Assembly (NCBI RefSeq): GCF_002813775.1
Contig: NZ_CP020370.1
Coordinates: forward strand, 2,753,501-2,817,500
Length of the DNA stretch: 64,000 nt
Direction: 5' to 3'
Origin: Candidatus Thiodictyon syntrophicum
GTDB lineage: Bacteria > Pseudomonadota > Gammaproteobacteria > Chromatiales > Chromatiaceae
Shown piece by piece: positions 26,461-36,339 of this stretch (position 1 is its first letter; every line of letters starts with the position of its first letter). Made by a program: the position numbers and the translations under genes. The notes under the pieces were generated by a model. It was not told the origin of the DNA, made no database searches, and saw only the letters and a list, made by a program, of their open reading frames with translations.

Positions 26461-29400
26461 ATGGAAGACACCCCGCTGCCGCCCGCCCTAGACGACCCAG
26501 CCCCCGGCGACGGCCTCGCCCCTGAACTGATCGACGCCTTCATCGCCCGCTGGTCCGCCGCCACCGGCACCGAGCGGGCCAACTACCAGCTCTTCCTGAC
26601 CGAGCTGTGCACCCTGCTCGGCCTGCCCCAGCCGGACCCGGCGCGCGGCGACACCCAGGAGAACGCCTACTGCTTCGAGCACCGGGTCATCTTCCAGCAC
26701 GGCGACGGCACCCAGAGCCAGGGCTTCATCGACCTCTATCGGCGCGCCTGCTATGTGCTGGAGTGCAAACAGACCGGCCTGACACTCGACACCGGCGGCT
26801 GGGACAAGGCCATGCTGCGCGCCCACGGCCAGGCGGTGCAGTATGTGCGCGCCCTGCCGCCGCCCGAGGGCCGCCCGCCCTTCGTCGTGGTGGTCGACGT
26901 GGGGCGCAGCATCGAACTCTACAGCGAGTTCAGCCGCAGCGGCGGGGCCTACATCCCCTACCCGGACCCGCGCTCGCACCGCATCCGTCTGGAGGATCTC
27001 CGCCGCCCTGAGATCCGCGCTCGGCTCCGCGCCCTCTGGCTCGATCCTCTGAGCCTCGACCCCAGCCGCCACGCCGCCCGCGTCACCCGCGACATCGCCG
27101 CCCGGCTGGCGCGCCTCGCCCTCTCGCTGGAGGCCGCCGGCCACCCGCCGCAGGTCACCGCCGCCTTCCTCATCCGCTGCCTCTTCACCCTGTTTGCCGA
27201 GGACATCGGGCTGCTCCCGCACCAGGGCTTCACCGACCTGCTGCGCTCGGTGCGGGCCGACCCCGCGCAATTCGTCCCGCTCACCGAACACCTGTGGCGG
27301 GACATGAACGCGGGCGCCGCCTTCTCCATCATCCTGCGCGAGCGGGTGCCGCGCTTCAACGGCGGGCTCTTCGCCCAGGGCCAGGCCCTGCCGCTCGACC
27401 GCGACCAGCTCGATCTCCTGATCGACGCGGGCAAGGCCGACTGGCGCCAGGTCGAGCCCGCCATCTTCGGCACCCTGCTGGAGCGCGCCCTGGACCCGCG
27501 CGAGCGCCACCAGCTCGGCGCCCATTACACCCCCCGTTCATACGTCGAGCGCCTGGTCCTGCCCACCGTGATCAATCCCCTGCGCGATGAATGGACCGCG
27601 GTCCACGGCGCCGCCTTCATCCTGCACGAACAGGGCAAGGACCAGGAGGCCGTCAAACTGGTCAGCGCCTTCCAGGTCCGCCTGGCCAACATCCGGGTCC
27701 TCGACCCCGCCTGCGGCTCCGGCAACTTTCTCTACGTGACGCTGGAACACTTGAAACGCCTGGAGGGCGAGGTCCTGGACACCCTGGAATCGCTCGGTGA
27801 GCGCCAACTGCTCATGGCCATGGAGGGCATCAGCGTCGACCCCCACCAACTGCTCGGCCTGGAGCTCAACCCCCGCGCCGCCGCCATCGCCGAGACGGTC
27901 CTGTGGATCGGCTACCTGCAATGGCACTTCCGGACCCACGGCGCCGTGAACCCGCCGGAGCCCGTGATCCGCGACTTCCGCAACATCCAGTGCCGCGACG
28001 CGGTGCTCGACTCTGACCGCATGGAGTGGGTCACCGACGCGGCCGGGCGCCCGGTTACGCGCTGGGACGGGCGCACCTTCAAGCCCCACCCGGTTACCGG
28101 GGAGGCGGTCCCGGACGAGAGCGCCCAGGTGCCGCAGGAGCGCTATGTCAACCCGCGGCGGGCGGTGTGGCCGGCGGCGGATTTTGTGGTGGGGAATCCG
28201 CCCTTCATCGGTGCCGGCCCGATGCGCCGCACCCTGGGCGACGGCTATGTCGAGGCCCTGCGCGGCGTCTGGTCCACGGTCCCGGAGTCGGCCGATTACG
28301 TCATGTACTGGTGGGAACAGGCCGCCGAGCTGACCCGCACCGGGGCCCTGCGGCGCTTCGGCTTCATCACCACCAACAGCCTGCGCCAGACCTTCAACCG
28401 GCGGGTGCTGGAGCGGCACCTCACTGCCGCCCAACCCCTGTCGCTGATCTATGCCGTCCCGGACCACCCCTGGGTGGACACGGCCGACGGGGCCGCGGTG
28501 CGCATCGGCATGACCGTAGGGGAGGCGGGCGACTGGCCCGGGGTGATCGACAAGGTAGTGGCCGAGCGCAGCGGCCGGGGCGAGGGGCTGGACGTGGATC
28601 TTGAGCGTAGCGAAGGGGTGATCCATGCGGACCTGACGATTGGGGCGAACGTGGCCGCGGCGGTAGCGTTGCGGGCAAATCGGGATATCAGCAACCCTGG
28701 GGTCAAACTCCACGGTGCCGGGTTCATCGTCACTCCGGATGAAGCCGCCAACTTGGGCTTAGGGCGGGTGCCTGGTCTGGATCGCCACATCCGTGCCTAC
28801 TTGAACGGCCGCGATCTGACGCAGACCTCGCGTGGCGTCATGGTGATCGACCTGTTCGATCTGAGTGCGGAGGAGGTCCGATCGCGCTTTCCGGAGGTCT
28901 ATCAGCGCGTACTGGAGCGAGTGAAACCCGAGCGAGACCAAAACAAGCGCCAAAGTAGAAAGGACAATTGGTGGCTCTTCGGTGAGACCAATCCGAAATT
29001 GCGCTGGCAACTCGCCGGCCTGTCCCGCTACATCGCCACCGTCGAAACTGCCAAACACCGCACCTTCGTCTTCCTGGATCAGGGCATCCTGCCCGACAAC
29101 AAGCTGATCGCCATCGCCCTGGACGACGCCTGGACCCTGGGCGTCCTCTCCAGCCGGGTCCATGGCCTCTGGGCGCTGGCGGCCGGCAGTCACCTGGGCG
29201 TCGGCAATGACCCCGTCTACGTCAAGACCCGCTGCTTCGAGACCTTTCCTTTTCCGGCCCCAGCGGGGCCGGAAAAGGGACTTATCCGCCAGTTGGCCGA
29301 GGCCCTGGACGCCCACCGCAAGGCGCGCCAGGCGCTGCACCCGAATCTCACCATGACCGGCATGTACAACGTGCTGGAGCAACTGCGCCGCGGTGAGCCC

Positions 29401-30096
29401 TTGGGGGCGAAAGACCGGCAGGTCCACGAACAGGGCCTGGTCTCGGTACTGCGCCAGCTCCACGACGAACTCGACGCGGCCGTCCTCGCCGCCTACGGCT
29501 GGGCGGACCTGACCGCCGCGCTGCTCGCCGGGTCCGCCGTGCGGACCTCGCCGGGCGGGACGGGGCATGCGCCCCGTCCCGAACGTTCGGAGACGGGCAC
29601 CGACCCGCTGGACCAGCGGTTTGACGCGGCATCCGAAACGTTGCGGACGGGGCGAATGCCCCGTCCGGCCCAGGGTATGGCCCGTCCAGCCCAGGGAGGC
29701 GCTGACCGCGTCGAGGCGCTGATCCTGGAACGCCTGGCGGCCCTGAACGCCGAGCGCGCGGCCGAGGAGCGCCGCGGCCTGATCCGCTGGCTGCGCCCGG
29801 CCTTACAGAACCCCGGCGGGCAGGCCGACGACGACGGCACCGTCCAGGGCGAGGCGCCACTCGGACTCGCCGCCCCCACCGCGAGCGGCCCCAAGCCCGA
29901 TTGGCCCAAGACCCTGCCCGAGCAGTTCCAGGCCCTGCGTGCCGCACTCGCCGCCCGCCCCGGCCCGGGGAGCCCCGCGGACCTGGCCCAGGGCTTCACC
30001 CGCGCGCCGCGGGCCCGGGTCGCCGAACTCCTTGATACACTGGCGAGCCTCGGCCACGCCCGCCGCCTGGAGGACGGACGCTACCTCCCCGGGTAG
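26461..30096 (+). CDS. Single-chain restriction-modification enzyme (type IIL/IIG, MmeI-like)
   Basis: A 1211-residue fusion of nuclease, adenine methyltransferase and specificity domains. The N-terminal nuclease motif is D91..E101-C-K103 ([17 protein letters not shown]). A helical linker leads to the methyltransferase: motif [10 protein letters not shown] at 415-423 and motif IV NPPF from N579, with [15 protein letters not shown] after it. The target-recognition part follows ([40 protein letters not shown]). Such enzymes methylate one strand and cut at a fixed distance. The start at 26461 avoids a repetitive N-terminus in the upstream open frame. A low-complexity insert near residues 1035-1085 is encoded by two GGACGGGGC-type palindromes. 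No other system genes adjoin it; it could act in defence alone. Confidence 0.88.
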   Translation: MEDTPLPPALDDPAPGDGLAPELIDAFIARWSAATGTERANYQLFLTELCTLLGLPQPDPARGDTQENAYCFEHRVIFQHGDGTQSQGFIDLYRRACYVLECKQTGLTLDTGGWDKAMLRAHGQAVQYVRALPPPEGRPPFVVVVDVGRSIELYSEFSRSGGAYIPYPDPRSHRIRLEDLRRPEIRARLRALWLDPLSLDPSRHAARVTRDIAARLARLALSLEAAGHPPQVTAAFLIRCLFTLFAEDIGLLPHQGFTDLLRSVRADPAQFVPLTEHLWRDMNAGAAFSIILRERVPRFNGGLFAQGQALPLDRDQLDLLIDAGKADWRQVEPAIFGTLLERALDPRERHQLGAHYTPRSYVERLVLPTVINPLRDEWTAVHGAAFILHEQGKDQEAVKLVSAFQVRLANIRVLDPACGSGNFLYVTLEHLKRLEGEVLDTLESLGERQLLMAMEGISVDPHQLLGLELNPRAAAIAETVLWIGYLQWHFRTHGAVNPPEPVIRDFRNIQCRDAVLDSDRMEWVTDAAGRPVTRWDGRTFKPHPVTGEAVPDESAQVPQERYVNPRRAVWPAADFVVGNPPFIGAGPMRRTLGDGYVEALRGVWSTVPESADYVMYWWEQAAELTRTGALRRFGFITTNSLRQTFNRRVLERHLTAAQPLSLIYAVPDHPWVDTADGAAVRIGMTVGEAGDWPGVIDKVVAERSGRGEGLDVDLERSEGVIHADLTIGANVAAAVALRANRDISNPGVKLHGAGFIVTPDEAANLGLGRVPGLDRHIRAYLNGRDLTQTSRGVMVIDLFDLSAEEVRSRFPEVYQRVLERVKPERDQNKRQSRKDNWWLFGETNPKLRWQLAGLSRYIATVETAKHRTFVFLDQGILPDNKLIAIALDDAWTLGVLSSRVHGLWALAAGSHLGVGNDPVYVKTRCFETFPFPAPAGPEKGLIRQLAEALDAHRKARQALHPNLTMTGMYNVLEQLRRGEPLGAKDRQVHEQGLVSVLRQLHDELDAAVLAAYGWADLTAALLAGSAVRTSPGGTGHAPRPERSETGTDPLDQRFDAASETLRTGRMPRPAQGMARPAQGGADRVEALILERLAALNAERAAEERRGLIRWLRPALQNPGGQADDDGTVQGEAPLGLAAPTASGPKPDWPKTLPEQFQALRAALAARPGPGSPADLAQGFTRAPRARVAELLDTLASLGHARRLEDGRYLPG
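29565..29676. repeat. Palindromes inside the restriction-modification gene
   Basis: GACGGGGCATGCGCCCCGTC (29569-29588) is a perfect palindrome and GGACGGGGCGAATGCCCCGTCC (about 29653-29674, 10-bp arms) is another. They encode a repetitive insert (GHAPRPERS.., [15 protein letters not shown]) in the C-terminal part of the protein, suggesting in-frame insertion of REP-like DNA. Confidence 0.65.
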
Positions 30097-30220
30097 CGTC
30101 GCGTCCTCAAACCAGGGCGTCGGCGTTCCGCCAGGCCGCGCGACGCCGGCGCCCGGGGCCGGAAGACAGCCGTAGGGCGCGGGGTTCGTAAAGTCGGCAA
30201 GTATGTCGCGACGGTGCTGA

Positions 30221-30255
30221 CTGAACGCTGACAGTCGGCGTCAGACAGCGTTCAG
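30221..30255. promoter_or_regulatory. Inverted repeat upstream of the two-component genes
   Basis: CTGAACGCTG (30221-30230) and CAGCGTTCAG (30246-30255) form a perfect 10-bp inverted repeat with a 15-base gap, 58 bases before the response-regulator start. It could be an operator for autoregulation; not a known consensus. The rest of 30097-30220 is unremarkable. Confidence 0.4.
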
Positions 30256-30283
30256 GGGCCTGCGGCTAGAGTGGCGCCATTTT

Positions 30284-30312
30284 CGTTGTCGTTGTCGTGA
30301 TCGAGGTTATCG
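30284..30312 (+). repeat. D-family end fragment fused to the response-regulator start
   Basis: CGTTGTCGTTGTCGTGATCG followed by AGGTTATCG ends directly at the ATG at 30313. It matches the left end of the full D copies at 37973 and 61756. The GAGG inside it lies six bases before the start codon and is the only visible ribosome-binding site. Confidence 0.75.
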
Positions 30313-30981
30313 ATGCGCGTCCTGATCGTCGAGGATGATCCACTGCTGGGGCCCGGGCTCAAGACCGGTCTCGCTCAGGACGGCTTTGCCGCGGACTGGG
30401 TGCAGGCCGCCGAACCCGCCCTGCACGCCCTGAGTCTGGAGCACTTCGACGTGCTGGTCCTGGACCTGGGGCTGCCGGGGCGCGATGGGCTATCGCTCTT
30501 GCGTGAACTGCGGCGCGCGGGCTCGGTCCTGCCGATCCTGATCCTCACGGCGCGCGATGCGCTGGCGGACAAGGTCGGCGGGCTGGACGCGGGGGCAGAC
30601 GACTATCTGGTCAAGCCCTTCGATCTGGACGAATTGAGTGCGCGGCTGCGGGCGCTGGTGCGCCGCAGCGGCGGTCACCCGGCGCCGCTGCTGTGCGCCG
30701 GCGACCTCACCCTGGATCTCGCGCAGCGTGCTGCGACCCAGGGCGGGCAACCGTTGACCCTCTCGCCGCGGGAGTTCGCCCTGCTGGAGGTCTTGATGAC
30801 GACCCCTGACCGGGTCGTGGCGCGCACCCGGCTCGACGCCTCCACCTGCGGTTGGCATGGCGACAGCGAGGGCAATTCACTGGAGGTCCATATCCACAAC
30901 CTGCGCCGCAAGCTTGGGCCCGGGCGCATCCTGACGGTGCGCGGCGTCGGTTACCGATTGGTCTGCGACCCGGTGCCGTGA
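30313..30981 (+). CDS. OmpR-family response regulator (QseB/PmrA-like)
   Basis: A 222-residue transcription factor. Receiver domain 1-115: acidic pocket VEDDP, acceptor D51-region VLDLGLPGRDGLSLL, LTARDAL, and K in YLVKPFDLDEL. Winged-helix domain about 125-218: LTLSPREFALLEVLM, NSLEVHIHNLRRKLGPGRILTVRGVGYRL. The sequence best resembles QseB/PmrA-type regulators. Its stop overlaps the GTG start of the sensor kinase. A perfect PmrA/QseB-type box lies downstream before the hydrogenase operon, a probable target. Translation probably depends on a GAGG donated by the repeat fragment. Confidence 0.93.
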   Translation: MRVLIVEDDPLLGPGLKTGLAQDGFAADWVQAAEPALHALSLEHFDVLVLDLGLPGRDGLSLLRELRRAGSVLPILILTARDALADKVGGLDAGADDYLVKPFDLDELSARLRALVRRSGGHPAPLLCAGDLTLDLAQRAATQGGQPLTLSPREFALLEVLMTTPDRVVARTRLDASTCGWHGDSEGNSLEVHIHNLRRKLGPGRILTVRGVGYRLVCDPVP

Positions 30982-32345
30982 CCTCGATCCGGCGGCGCCT
31001 GCTGCTGTCACTGTTCGGCCTTTGGATCACCGTCTGGGCCGCGGTGGCCCTGACCACGCTGGATCGCTCCGGCCATGAGGTCGGCGAGCTCATGGATGCC
31101 CAGATGGCCCAACTCGCCCGGGTCCTGCGCGAGATCAGCCTGACCGACCCCCAACCCGCGGCGAAGGCGACCCCGCAGGCCCTGTCGGCGGTGGGTCATC
31201 CCTATGAGAGCAAGCTCAGTTACCAGCGCTGGCTGGGCGACCGGCTGGTGGCCAGCTTTGGTGTAGCGCCGGTCACACCCCTGGCGGCGACCATCGGATT
31301 CTCGGACCAAGAGTTCGGGGGCGCGCGCTGGCGGGTCTTCGGACTGCCCGGCAACGCCCCCGACGAGGTCCTTTTTGTGGCACAAAGCGATACGATCAGG
31401 GAGGAACTGATCCACTTCCTGACCATCCAGGCCCTGAAACCCATCCTGTGGTCGCTCCCGGTCAGCGTGCTCCTGATGTGGCTCGCGGTGGGCGAGGGCC
31501 TGCGTCCGCTGTACCGGCTCGCCCGCAGCATCGGGCGCCGCTCGGCGGAGCGGCTGGAGCCGATCGACGGGGACGGCGTCCCGGCCGAGATCCGCCCCCT
31601 GACTGCGGCGCTGAATGACCTGATGGAGCGGCTGGATCAGGCCCTGGCGGCAGAGCGGCGCTTTGCCGCCGATGCCTCCCACGAACTGCGTACGCCCTTT
31701 GCAATCATCCGCACCTACGCCCAGATCGCCCGGCGCAGCGGCGATCCCGCCGAGCGCCAGGCGGCCCTCGACAACCTGATCCGCGGCGTCGATCGTGCCA
31801 GCCGGTTGATCTCCCAACTCTTGATCCTGGCCCGCCTCCAGGGCGAACCGCGCGCGACCGGGCGGGGCGTCGCTTCGCTGGTGCGGGCGGCGGCGCGGGT
31901 GGTGGCGGACTGGCAGACCGACGCCCAGGCCGCGGCGCTGACCTTGACCGCCGCGGCGGCGGAGGGCGAGCCCGGCGTGGTCGCGGTCCCCGCGGCGGCA
32001 CTGGGTATCCTGATCGGCAACCTGGTCGAGAACGGACTCAAGTACACGCCGCCTGGGGGCTGGGTCCAGGTGGCGATCGGGTCGGGTCGGGGGAGTGTGG
32101 CGCTGCGGGTGACTGATTCCGGCCCCGGGATCCCGGCGGCCGACCGCGAACGGGTCTTCGACCGCTTCTACCGCCCCCCCGGCCAGGCCCAGCCCGGCTC
32201 GGGTCTCGGGCTCGCCATCGTGCGGCGCATCTGCGATCTGTACGGACTGCGGATCGAGATCCGCGACGGGGCCGACGGGGTGGGCCTCAGTGTCCTGGTC
32301 ATCTTCCCTGAGCCCAGCGGCAGTCCCAAGGCGCATCCACCCTAG
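30978..32345 (+). CDS. Two-component sensor histidine kinase (QseC-like)
   Basis: A 455-residue membrane kinase. TM1 is at about residues 6-28 (RLLLSLFGLWITVWAAVALTTL), a periplasmic sensor region of ~130 residues follows, and TM2 is at about 158-178 (PILWSLPVSVLLMWLAV), then HAMP. The phospho-acceptor histidine is in FAADASHELRTPFAIIRTYAQIA. The ATPase has N box NLVENGLKYTPPGG, G1 VTDSGPGIPAADRERVFDRFYR and G2 GSGLGLAIVRRICDLYG. The GTG at 30978 overlaps the regulator's TGA (GTGA), so the pair is coupled. The signal it senses cannot be told from the sequence. Confidence 0.93.
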   Translation: MTSIRRRLLLSLFGLWITVWAAVALTTLDRSGHEVGELMDAQMAQLARVLREISLTDPQPAAKATPQALSAVGHPYESKLSYQRWLGDRLVASFGVAPVTPLAATIGFSDQEFGGARWRVFGLPGNAPDEVLFVAQSDTIREELIHFLTIQALKPILWSLPVSVLLMWLAVGEGLRPLYRLARSIGRRSAERLEPIDGDGVPAEIRPLTAALNDLMERLDQALAAERRFAADASHELRTPFAIIRTYAQIARRSGDPAERQAALDNLIRGVDRASRLISQLLILARLQGEPRATGRGVASLVRAAARVVADWQTDAQAAALTLTAAAAEGEPGVVAVPAAALGILIGNLVENGLKYTPPGGWVQVAIGSGRGSVALRVTDSGPGIPAADRERVFDRFYRPPGQAQPGSGLGLAIVRRICDLYGLRIEIRDGADGVGLSVLVIFPEPSGSPKAHPP

Positions 32346-32414
32346 CCCTGGGTCCGCCATCTGCCGGATGAAAGATCGGAAGTGTGAGGTACGTCACGTT
32401 TCCGCTGCCCATCC

Positions 32415-32431
32415 CTTAAGGCTTTCTTAAG
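32415..32431 (+). promoter_or_regulatory. PmrA/QseB-type response-regulator box before the hydrogenase operon
   Basis: CTTAAGGCTTTCTTAAG is an exact CTTAAK-N5-CTTAAK direct repeat, the binding site of PmrA/QseB-class regulators. It sits 103 bases before the HupH-like gene and downstream of the genes for a QseB-like regulator and its kinase. Predicted from sequence. Confidence 0.6.
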
Positions 32432-32533
32432 CCGCCGAAGCGTACATTATCTCCGACCAACGGACCGAGCACCACCGCTTCGCGTGGCTACGGCACCGAT
32501 GGTCTTTGCCCGAGAATCAGCGATCCAAATCCC

Positions 32534-32983
32534 ATGACCAGTCTAAGCGACATTCCGGTACTCGCCCCGCGCGGCGAGCCGCTGCCCGGTGAATCCCCAG
32601 TCGTCAGCGCAGTATTGAATCAGGTGATGGAGTTGCTCGCGCAATTCCTCGCCTCAGGAACGGCTGCCGCCCTTGACTTGAGGAGGGTGCCGCGGATGGA
32701 CGCGGCGACCTACCAGCAGCTCAAGGACGCCTTGTCCACGGGCGAGGTGACCGCAACGGTCGCGGCCGACGTCAGGGTCGAAATCAGTGAGACGCAATAC
32801 CCCGGTGTCTGGTGGGTGACGCACCGCAACGAGCGGGGCGACATCGTGACCGAACTGATTGAGGTGACGGAGGTTCCGGCCATTCTGAAGTCCCATGTCG
32901 CCGATATGCGCGCCGGTCTGCAGCGGCTCGAGCAGGCACTCGCCCTGCCGTCATCGCGCGAAGGCACGCCGGCGCCGGCGTGA
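32534..32983 (+). CDS. HupH/HyaF-like hydrogenase expression protein
   Basis: A 149-residue protein matching the C-terminal domain pattern of HupH/HyaF: LRRVPRMDAATYQQLKDALSTGEVTATV, then VEISETQYPGVWWVTHRNERGDIVTELIEVTEVPAILKSHVADMRAGLQRL. The family helps maturation of the hydrogenase small subunit, probably its FeS clusters. It is shorter than full HupH because the first domain is absent. It precedes the hydrogenase small-subunit gene by 113 bases on the same strand, which supports the assignment. Confidence 0.8.
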   Translation: MTSLSDIPVLAPRGEPLPGESPVVSAVLNQVMELLAQFLASGTAAALDLRRVPRMDAATYQQLKDALSTGEVTATVAADVRVEISETQYPGVWWVTHRNERGDIVTELIEVTEVPAILKSHVADMRAGLQRLEQALALPSSREGTPAPA

Positions 32984-33096
32984 GGTGCGCTCCGACGCCG
33001 GCCGGGCAGGCCCGCGCCGGAGCGCCTTCGAGTAAGCACAGGGCGCGGGCGGCATCGCCAACGCGGCGCCAACTACAAGCTGAGGAGATATCCCCC

Positions 33097-34203
33097 ATGA
33101 GTAGCGAATTACCGAACCGGTTGGATCACATCCAGGCCCCGACGGATGACGGCGCTGCCGTCACCTTCGACGAGGCAACCGCAACCCGGCTGCTCGCCCT
33201 CGGTATCAGCCGGCGGCGCTTCATGTCTTACTGTGCGGGCCTGGCCTCGCTGCTGGCCCTGCCGCAAGCGATGGTGCCGCGACTGGCGCAGGCGGCTACC
33301 TCCACGACCTTACCGTCAGTGGTTTACATGTCGTTTCAGGAGTGCACGGGTTGTCTGGAGTCCATGGTCAACTCCTTCGCCTTTGGCGGCGGCACGACGA
33401 TCGACAACCTGATTCTGAACATGATTTCGCTGGACTATCAGGAAACGCTGATGGCGGCGGCGGGCGATCAGGCGGAGGACCTGCTGCTTTCACTCACCGA
33501 CAAGACCGGCTATGTCCTGGTCGTGGATGGTTCCATCCCGGCCGACGGCGATAGCGGCTATTTCATCAGCGGCGAGCGCAGTGGTGTCGCCCGCTTCGAG
33601 GCGGCGGCGCAGAATGCCGCTCTGATCGTCGCGGTCGGGACCTGTGCGAGTTTCGGCGGCCTGCCCAAGGCCAACCCTAACCCCACCGGCGCCATGTCGA
33701 TCGGCGATTTGATGAACGATCTGGGCATCTCCAAGCCATTGGTCAACGTCTCCGGCTGCCCCCCGATCCCGGAGGTGATTACCGGCGTCATTCTGTATTA
33801 TCTGAGTAAGGGGATGCCGCAGCTCGATAGCCTGCAACGGCCGACGGTGTTTTACGGCGAAACCGTTCATGACGGCTGCTATCGCATGTCATCCTTCATG
33901 GAAGGTCCGCTCGCGCAGGCCTTCGACGACAGCAACTCACGCAAGGGCAAATGCCTGTATCAGCTCGGCTGCAAAGGCATCGTCACGCATAACGCCTGCG
34001 CGAGCGTGCGCTGGAATCAGGGCACCAGTTTCCCGATGATGAGCGGGCATGGCTGCATCGGATGTTCAGAGCCGGATTTTTGGGATCGTCTCAACGCGAA
34101 GAATCAGAAGGGCTTCTATGTTCCGATCACCACCGGGTCTGGTCATAGTCGCGGCCTGCCATGCGAGGTCTGTCACGCGGACGGCGACGATTACGACGAT
34201 TAA
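33097..34203 (+). CDS. [NiFe] hydrogenase small subunit
   Basis: A 368-residue electron-transfer subunit with three FeS clusters, exported by Tat. The Tat signal is SRRRFM at residues 38-43, then a hydrophobic stretch ending LAQAATS. Proximal-cluster ligands are in ECTGCLES, VGTCASFGG and VSGCPPIPE. Medial/distal ligands are in HDGCYR, GKCLYQLGCKG, CASVRWNQG and GHGCIGCSEPDFWD. The proximal motif is CTGC, not the six-cysteine CTCC of oxygen-tolerant enzymes, so oxygen sensitivity is expected. No C-terminal membrane helix is present; the protein ends ..CHADGDDYDD. GAGGAG precedes the ATG. The large-subunit gene follows by 73 bases. Confidence 0.95.
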   Translation: MSSELPNRLDHIQAPTDDGAAVTFDEATATRLLALGISRRRFMSYCAGLASLLALPQAMVPRLAQAATSTTLPSVVYMSFQECTGCLESMVNSFAFGGGTTIDNLILNMISLDYQETLMAAAGDQAEDLLLSLTDKTGYVLVVDGSIPADGDSGYFISGERSGVARFEAAAQNAALIVAVGTCASFGGLPKANPNPTGAMSIGDLMNDLGISKPLVNVSGCPPIPEVITGVILYYLSKGMPQLDSLQRPTVFYGETVHDGCYRMSSFMEGPLAQAFDDSNSRKGKCLYQLGCKGIVTHNACASVRWNQGTSFPMMSGHGCIGCSEPDFWDRLNAKNQKGFYVPITTGSGHSRGLPCEVCHADGDDYDD

Positions 34204-34276
34204 TGCCGGCACCGGGGCAATCCGTCGCCTATCCCCGCGGGTAGGCGAATAGCTACAAGAGGCTGGGAGAACGCGA

Positions 34277-36253
34277 ATGGCTACTACACCGAACGTCATC
34301 ATCGACCCCGTAACCCGCATCGAGGGTCATTTACGAATTCAAGCGCACGCCGTGCCGGACGGCAATGGCGGCGGGACTATCACCGACCCTGGACTCAGTG
34401 CCAGCACGATGGTGCGTGGCGTGGAGAAGATCCTCCAGGGCCGCGATCCGCGGGACGCCTGGGCCTTCACCCAGCGCATCTGCGGCGTCTGTACCGTGGT
34501 ACATGGCTTGACCTCGGTGCGCGCGGTGGAAAGCGCGATCGGCATCAAGGTGTCCAAGAATGCGGACTACATCCGCAACATGATGATCGGGGCCCAGTAT
34601 GTGCATGATCACGTCATGCATTTCTACCATCTCCACGCGCTGGATTGGGTGGATGTCGTGAGCGCGTTGAAGGCCGACCCAACCGGTACCGCCGCGCTGG
34701 CCAGGCTCAACAATCCCAGCTACAAGCCCAACGCCGGTCAACTCCCCACTGCCGCGTATTTTCAGGGCGTACTGACCAAGCTGAACGGTCTCGTTACCCG
34801 CGGCCAGCTCGGCATCTTCGCCAATGGTTACTGGGGTCACTCCGCGTACAAATTGACCCCGAACGAGAACCTGTTGCTCGTCTCTCACTACCTCGAGGCG
34901 CTGGCCTGGGCGCGGGAGGTGGTGAAACTGCATACGGTTTTCGGCGGTAAGGATCCCCACCCCAACCTGGTGGTGGGCGGTATGCCCTGCACCCTCAGCA
35001 GCAACACCGGTACGGTCAATGAGGACCGGGGCGGGACCTCGCTCAACACCGCGGGGTTGGCGACCATCAGGACGGCGACGGCGGTCATGAAGGCCTTCGT
35101 CGATCAGGTCTATCTCCCGGACGTGGTCTTGCTGGCGAAGCGGTACAAGGCGTGGGCCAACTACGGCGCCACCGCCGGGAATTTCCTGTGTTTCGGCGAG
35201 TTCCCGGACCCGGCATTGGTAAGAACGGAATTCACCGACGGCGCGATCGACTATCCCGCAGGGTATGTGTTCCCAGTCGGCGTCATCTGGGCGAACGCGC
35301 CGACGGTGCTGGCCCCCTTCGATGAGAAGAAGGTCACCGAGAATGTCGCCCATGCCTGGTATCTGGGATCGGTGAGCGGTGAGCATCCGTACGTCGGCAA
35401 GACCGATCTGTACTATGACGGGCCCCTGCCGGATCAGGGGAAGAGGCCTGACGGCACTTCCTATTACATGCTTGACGAAGAGGCCAGGTACTCCTGGATC
35501 AAGTCGCCCCGCTACGACGGTCAGCCGATGGAAGTCGGTCCGCTCGCGCACATCCTGACGATGCACGCACGGGGCGCCACCACCAAGGCCCAGCCTACGG
35601 ACAAGCTGGTCCGTGCCTATGTAACGAAATTCTGGACCAATCCGGAGGCACAGGGCGGATTGGGGCTGACCTTCGGTCAACTCAATTCGACCCTGGGGCG
35701 AATCTTCTCCCGGATGCTGGAGACCAAGATCATCGCCGATCAGATCGCCGGCCGGGCCGCCGATAAGGCGTCGGGCACCGCGGCCTATGCGGGTTGGTAT
35801 CAGCTCTATTACAACAACAAGTCCGGTCCTTACTGGAATCCCAACACTTTCACACGCCTCAAGGCGCCGAAGTCGTGGCCCGTGAAGGCCGGTTTAGGCT
35901 CCGGCTTTGGTTTCGGTTTCACCGAGGCGCCGCGCGGGGCCCTGGGTCACTGGGTGAAACTCAACGCGGTGTCAGGCCTGATCGACAACTACCAGTGCGT
36001 CGTTGCCAGTCAGTGGAACGCCGGGCCGCGTGATATCGGCGGTGAGCCCGGACCTTACGAGACGGCTTTGGCCGGGCATGTCCTCGCCAACCTCGAAAAG
36101 CCGCTGGAGGTGTTGCGGACCATTCACAGCTTCGACCCCTGCATCGGCTGCGCCGTCCATATCGTCGACCCGGACGGCGAGCCGCTGGTGCAGATCGATG
36201 TCAACCACTCCGCGCGCTCGGCAGTCTGCGCGCCGAGCGGCGCTTGCGGCTGA
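34277..36253 (+). CDS. [NiFe] hydrogenase large subunit
   Basis: The 658-residue subunit carries the NiFe(CN)2CO centre. Nickel ligands are C69 and C72 (RICGVC) and C622 and C625 (DPCIGCAVH). Other signatures: IDPVTRIEGHLRI at the N-terminus and QWNAGPRDIGGEPGPYETAL near the end. Thirty residues follow H628, the normal cleavage point, about twice the usual length and containing two further cysteines. A maturation protease would have to remove this tail, but no protease or hyp gene is in the window. No cytochrome b gene follows, so the electron partner is unknown. Confidence 0.95.
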   Translation: MATTPNVIIDPVTRIEGHLRIQAHAVPDGNGGGTITDPGLSASTMVRGVEKILQGRDPRDAWAFTQRICGVCTVVHGLTSVRAVESAIGIKVSKNADYIRNMMIGAQYVHDHVMHFYHLHALDWVDVVSALKADPTGTAALARLNNPSYKPNAGQLPTAAYFQGVLTKLNGLVTRGQLGIFANGYWGHSAYKLTPNENLLLVSHYLEALAWAREVVKLHTVFGGKDPHPNLVVGGMPCTLSSNTGTVNEDRGGTSLNTAGLATIRTATAVMKAFVDQVYLPDVVLLAKRYKAWANYGATAGNFLCFGEFPDPALVRTEFTDGAIDYPAGYVFPVGVIWANAPTVLAPFDEKKVTENVAHAWYLGSVSGEHPYVGKTDLYYDGPLPDQGKRPDGTSYYMLDEEARYSWIKSPRYDGQPMEVGPLAHILTMHARGATTKAQPTDKLVRAYVTKFWTNPEAQGGLGLTFGQLNSTLGRIFSRMLETKIIADQIAGRAADKASGTAAYAGWYQLYYNNKSGPYWNPNTFTRLKAPKSWPVKAGLGSGFGFGFTEAPRGALGHWVKLNAVSGLIDNYQCVVASQWNAGPRDIGGEPGPYETALAGHVLANLEKPLEVLRTIHSFDPCIGCAVHIVDPDGEPLVQIDVNHSARSAVCAPSGACG

Positions 36254-36339
36254 AGATCCGCGTTGCGCGGGTGATGACCGCCGGCGCCTGGCGGTCGAGG
36301 TGCGGGCGGTGGCCTGAACGCCCCCTGGTAGCGCCGCCC

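Noticed and set aside
31008-32360. A 450-codon minus-strand open frame over the sensor kinase
   Set aside because: Shadow of the kinase gene, which has intact HisKA and ATPase motifs on the other strand.
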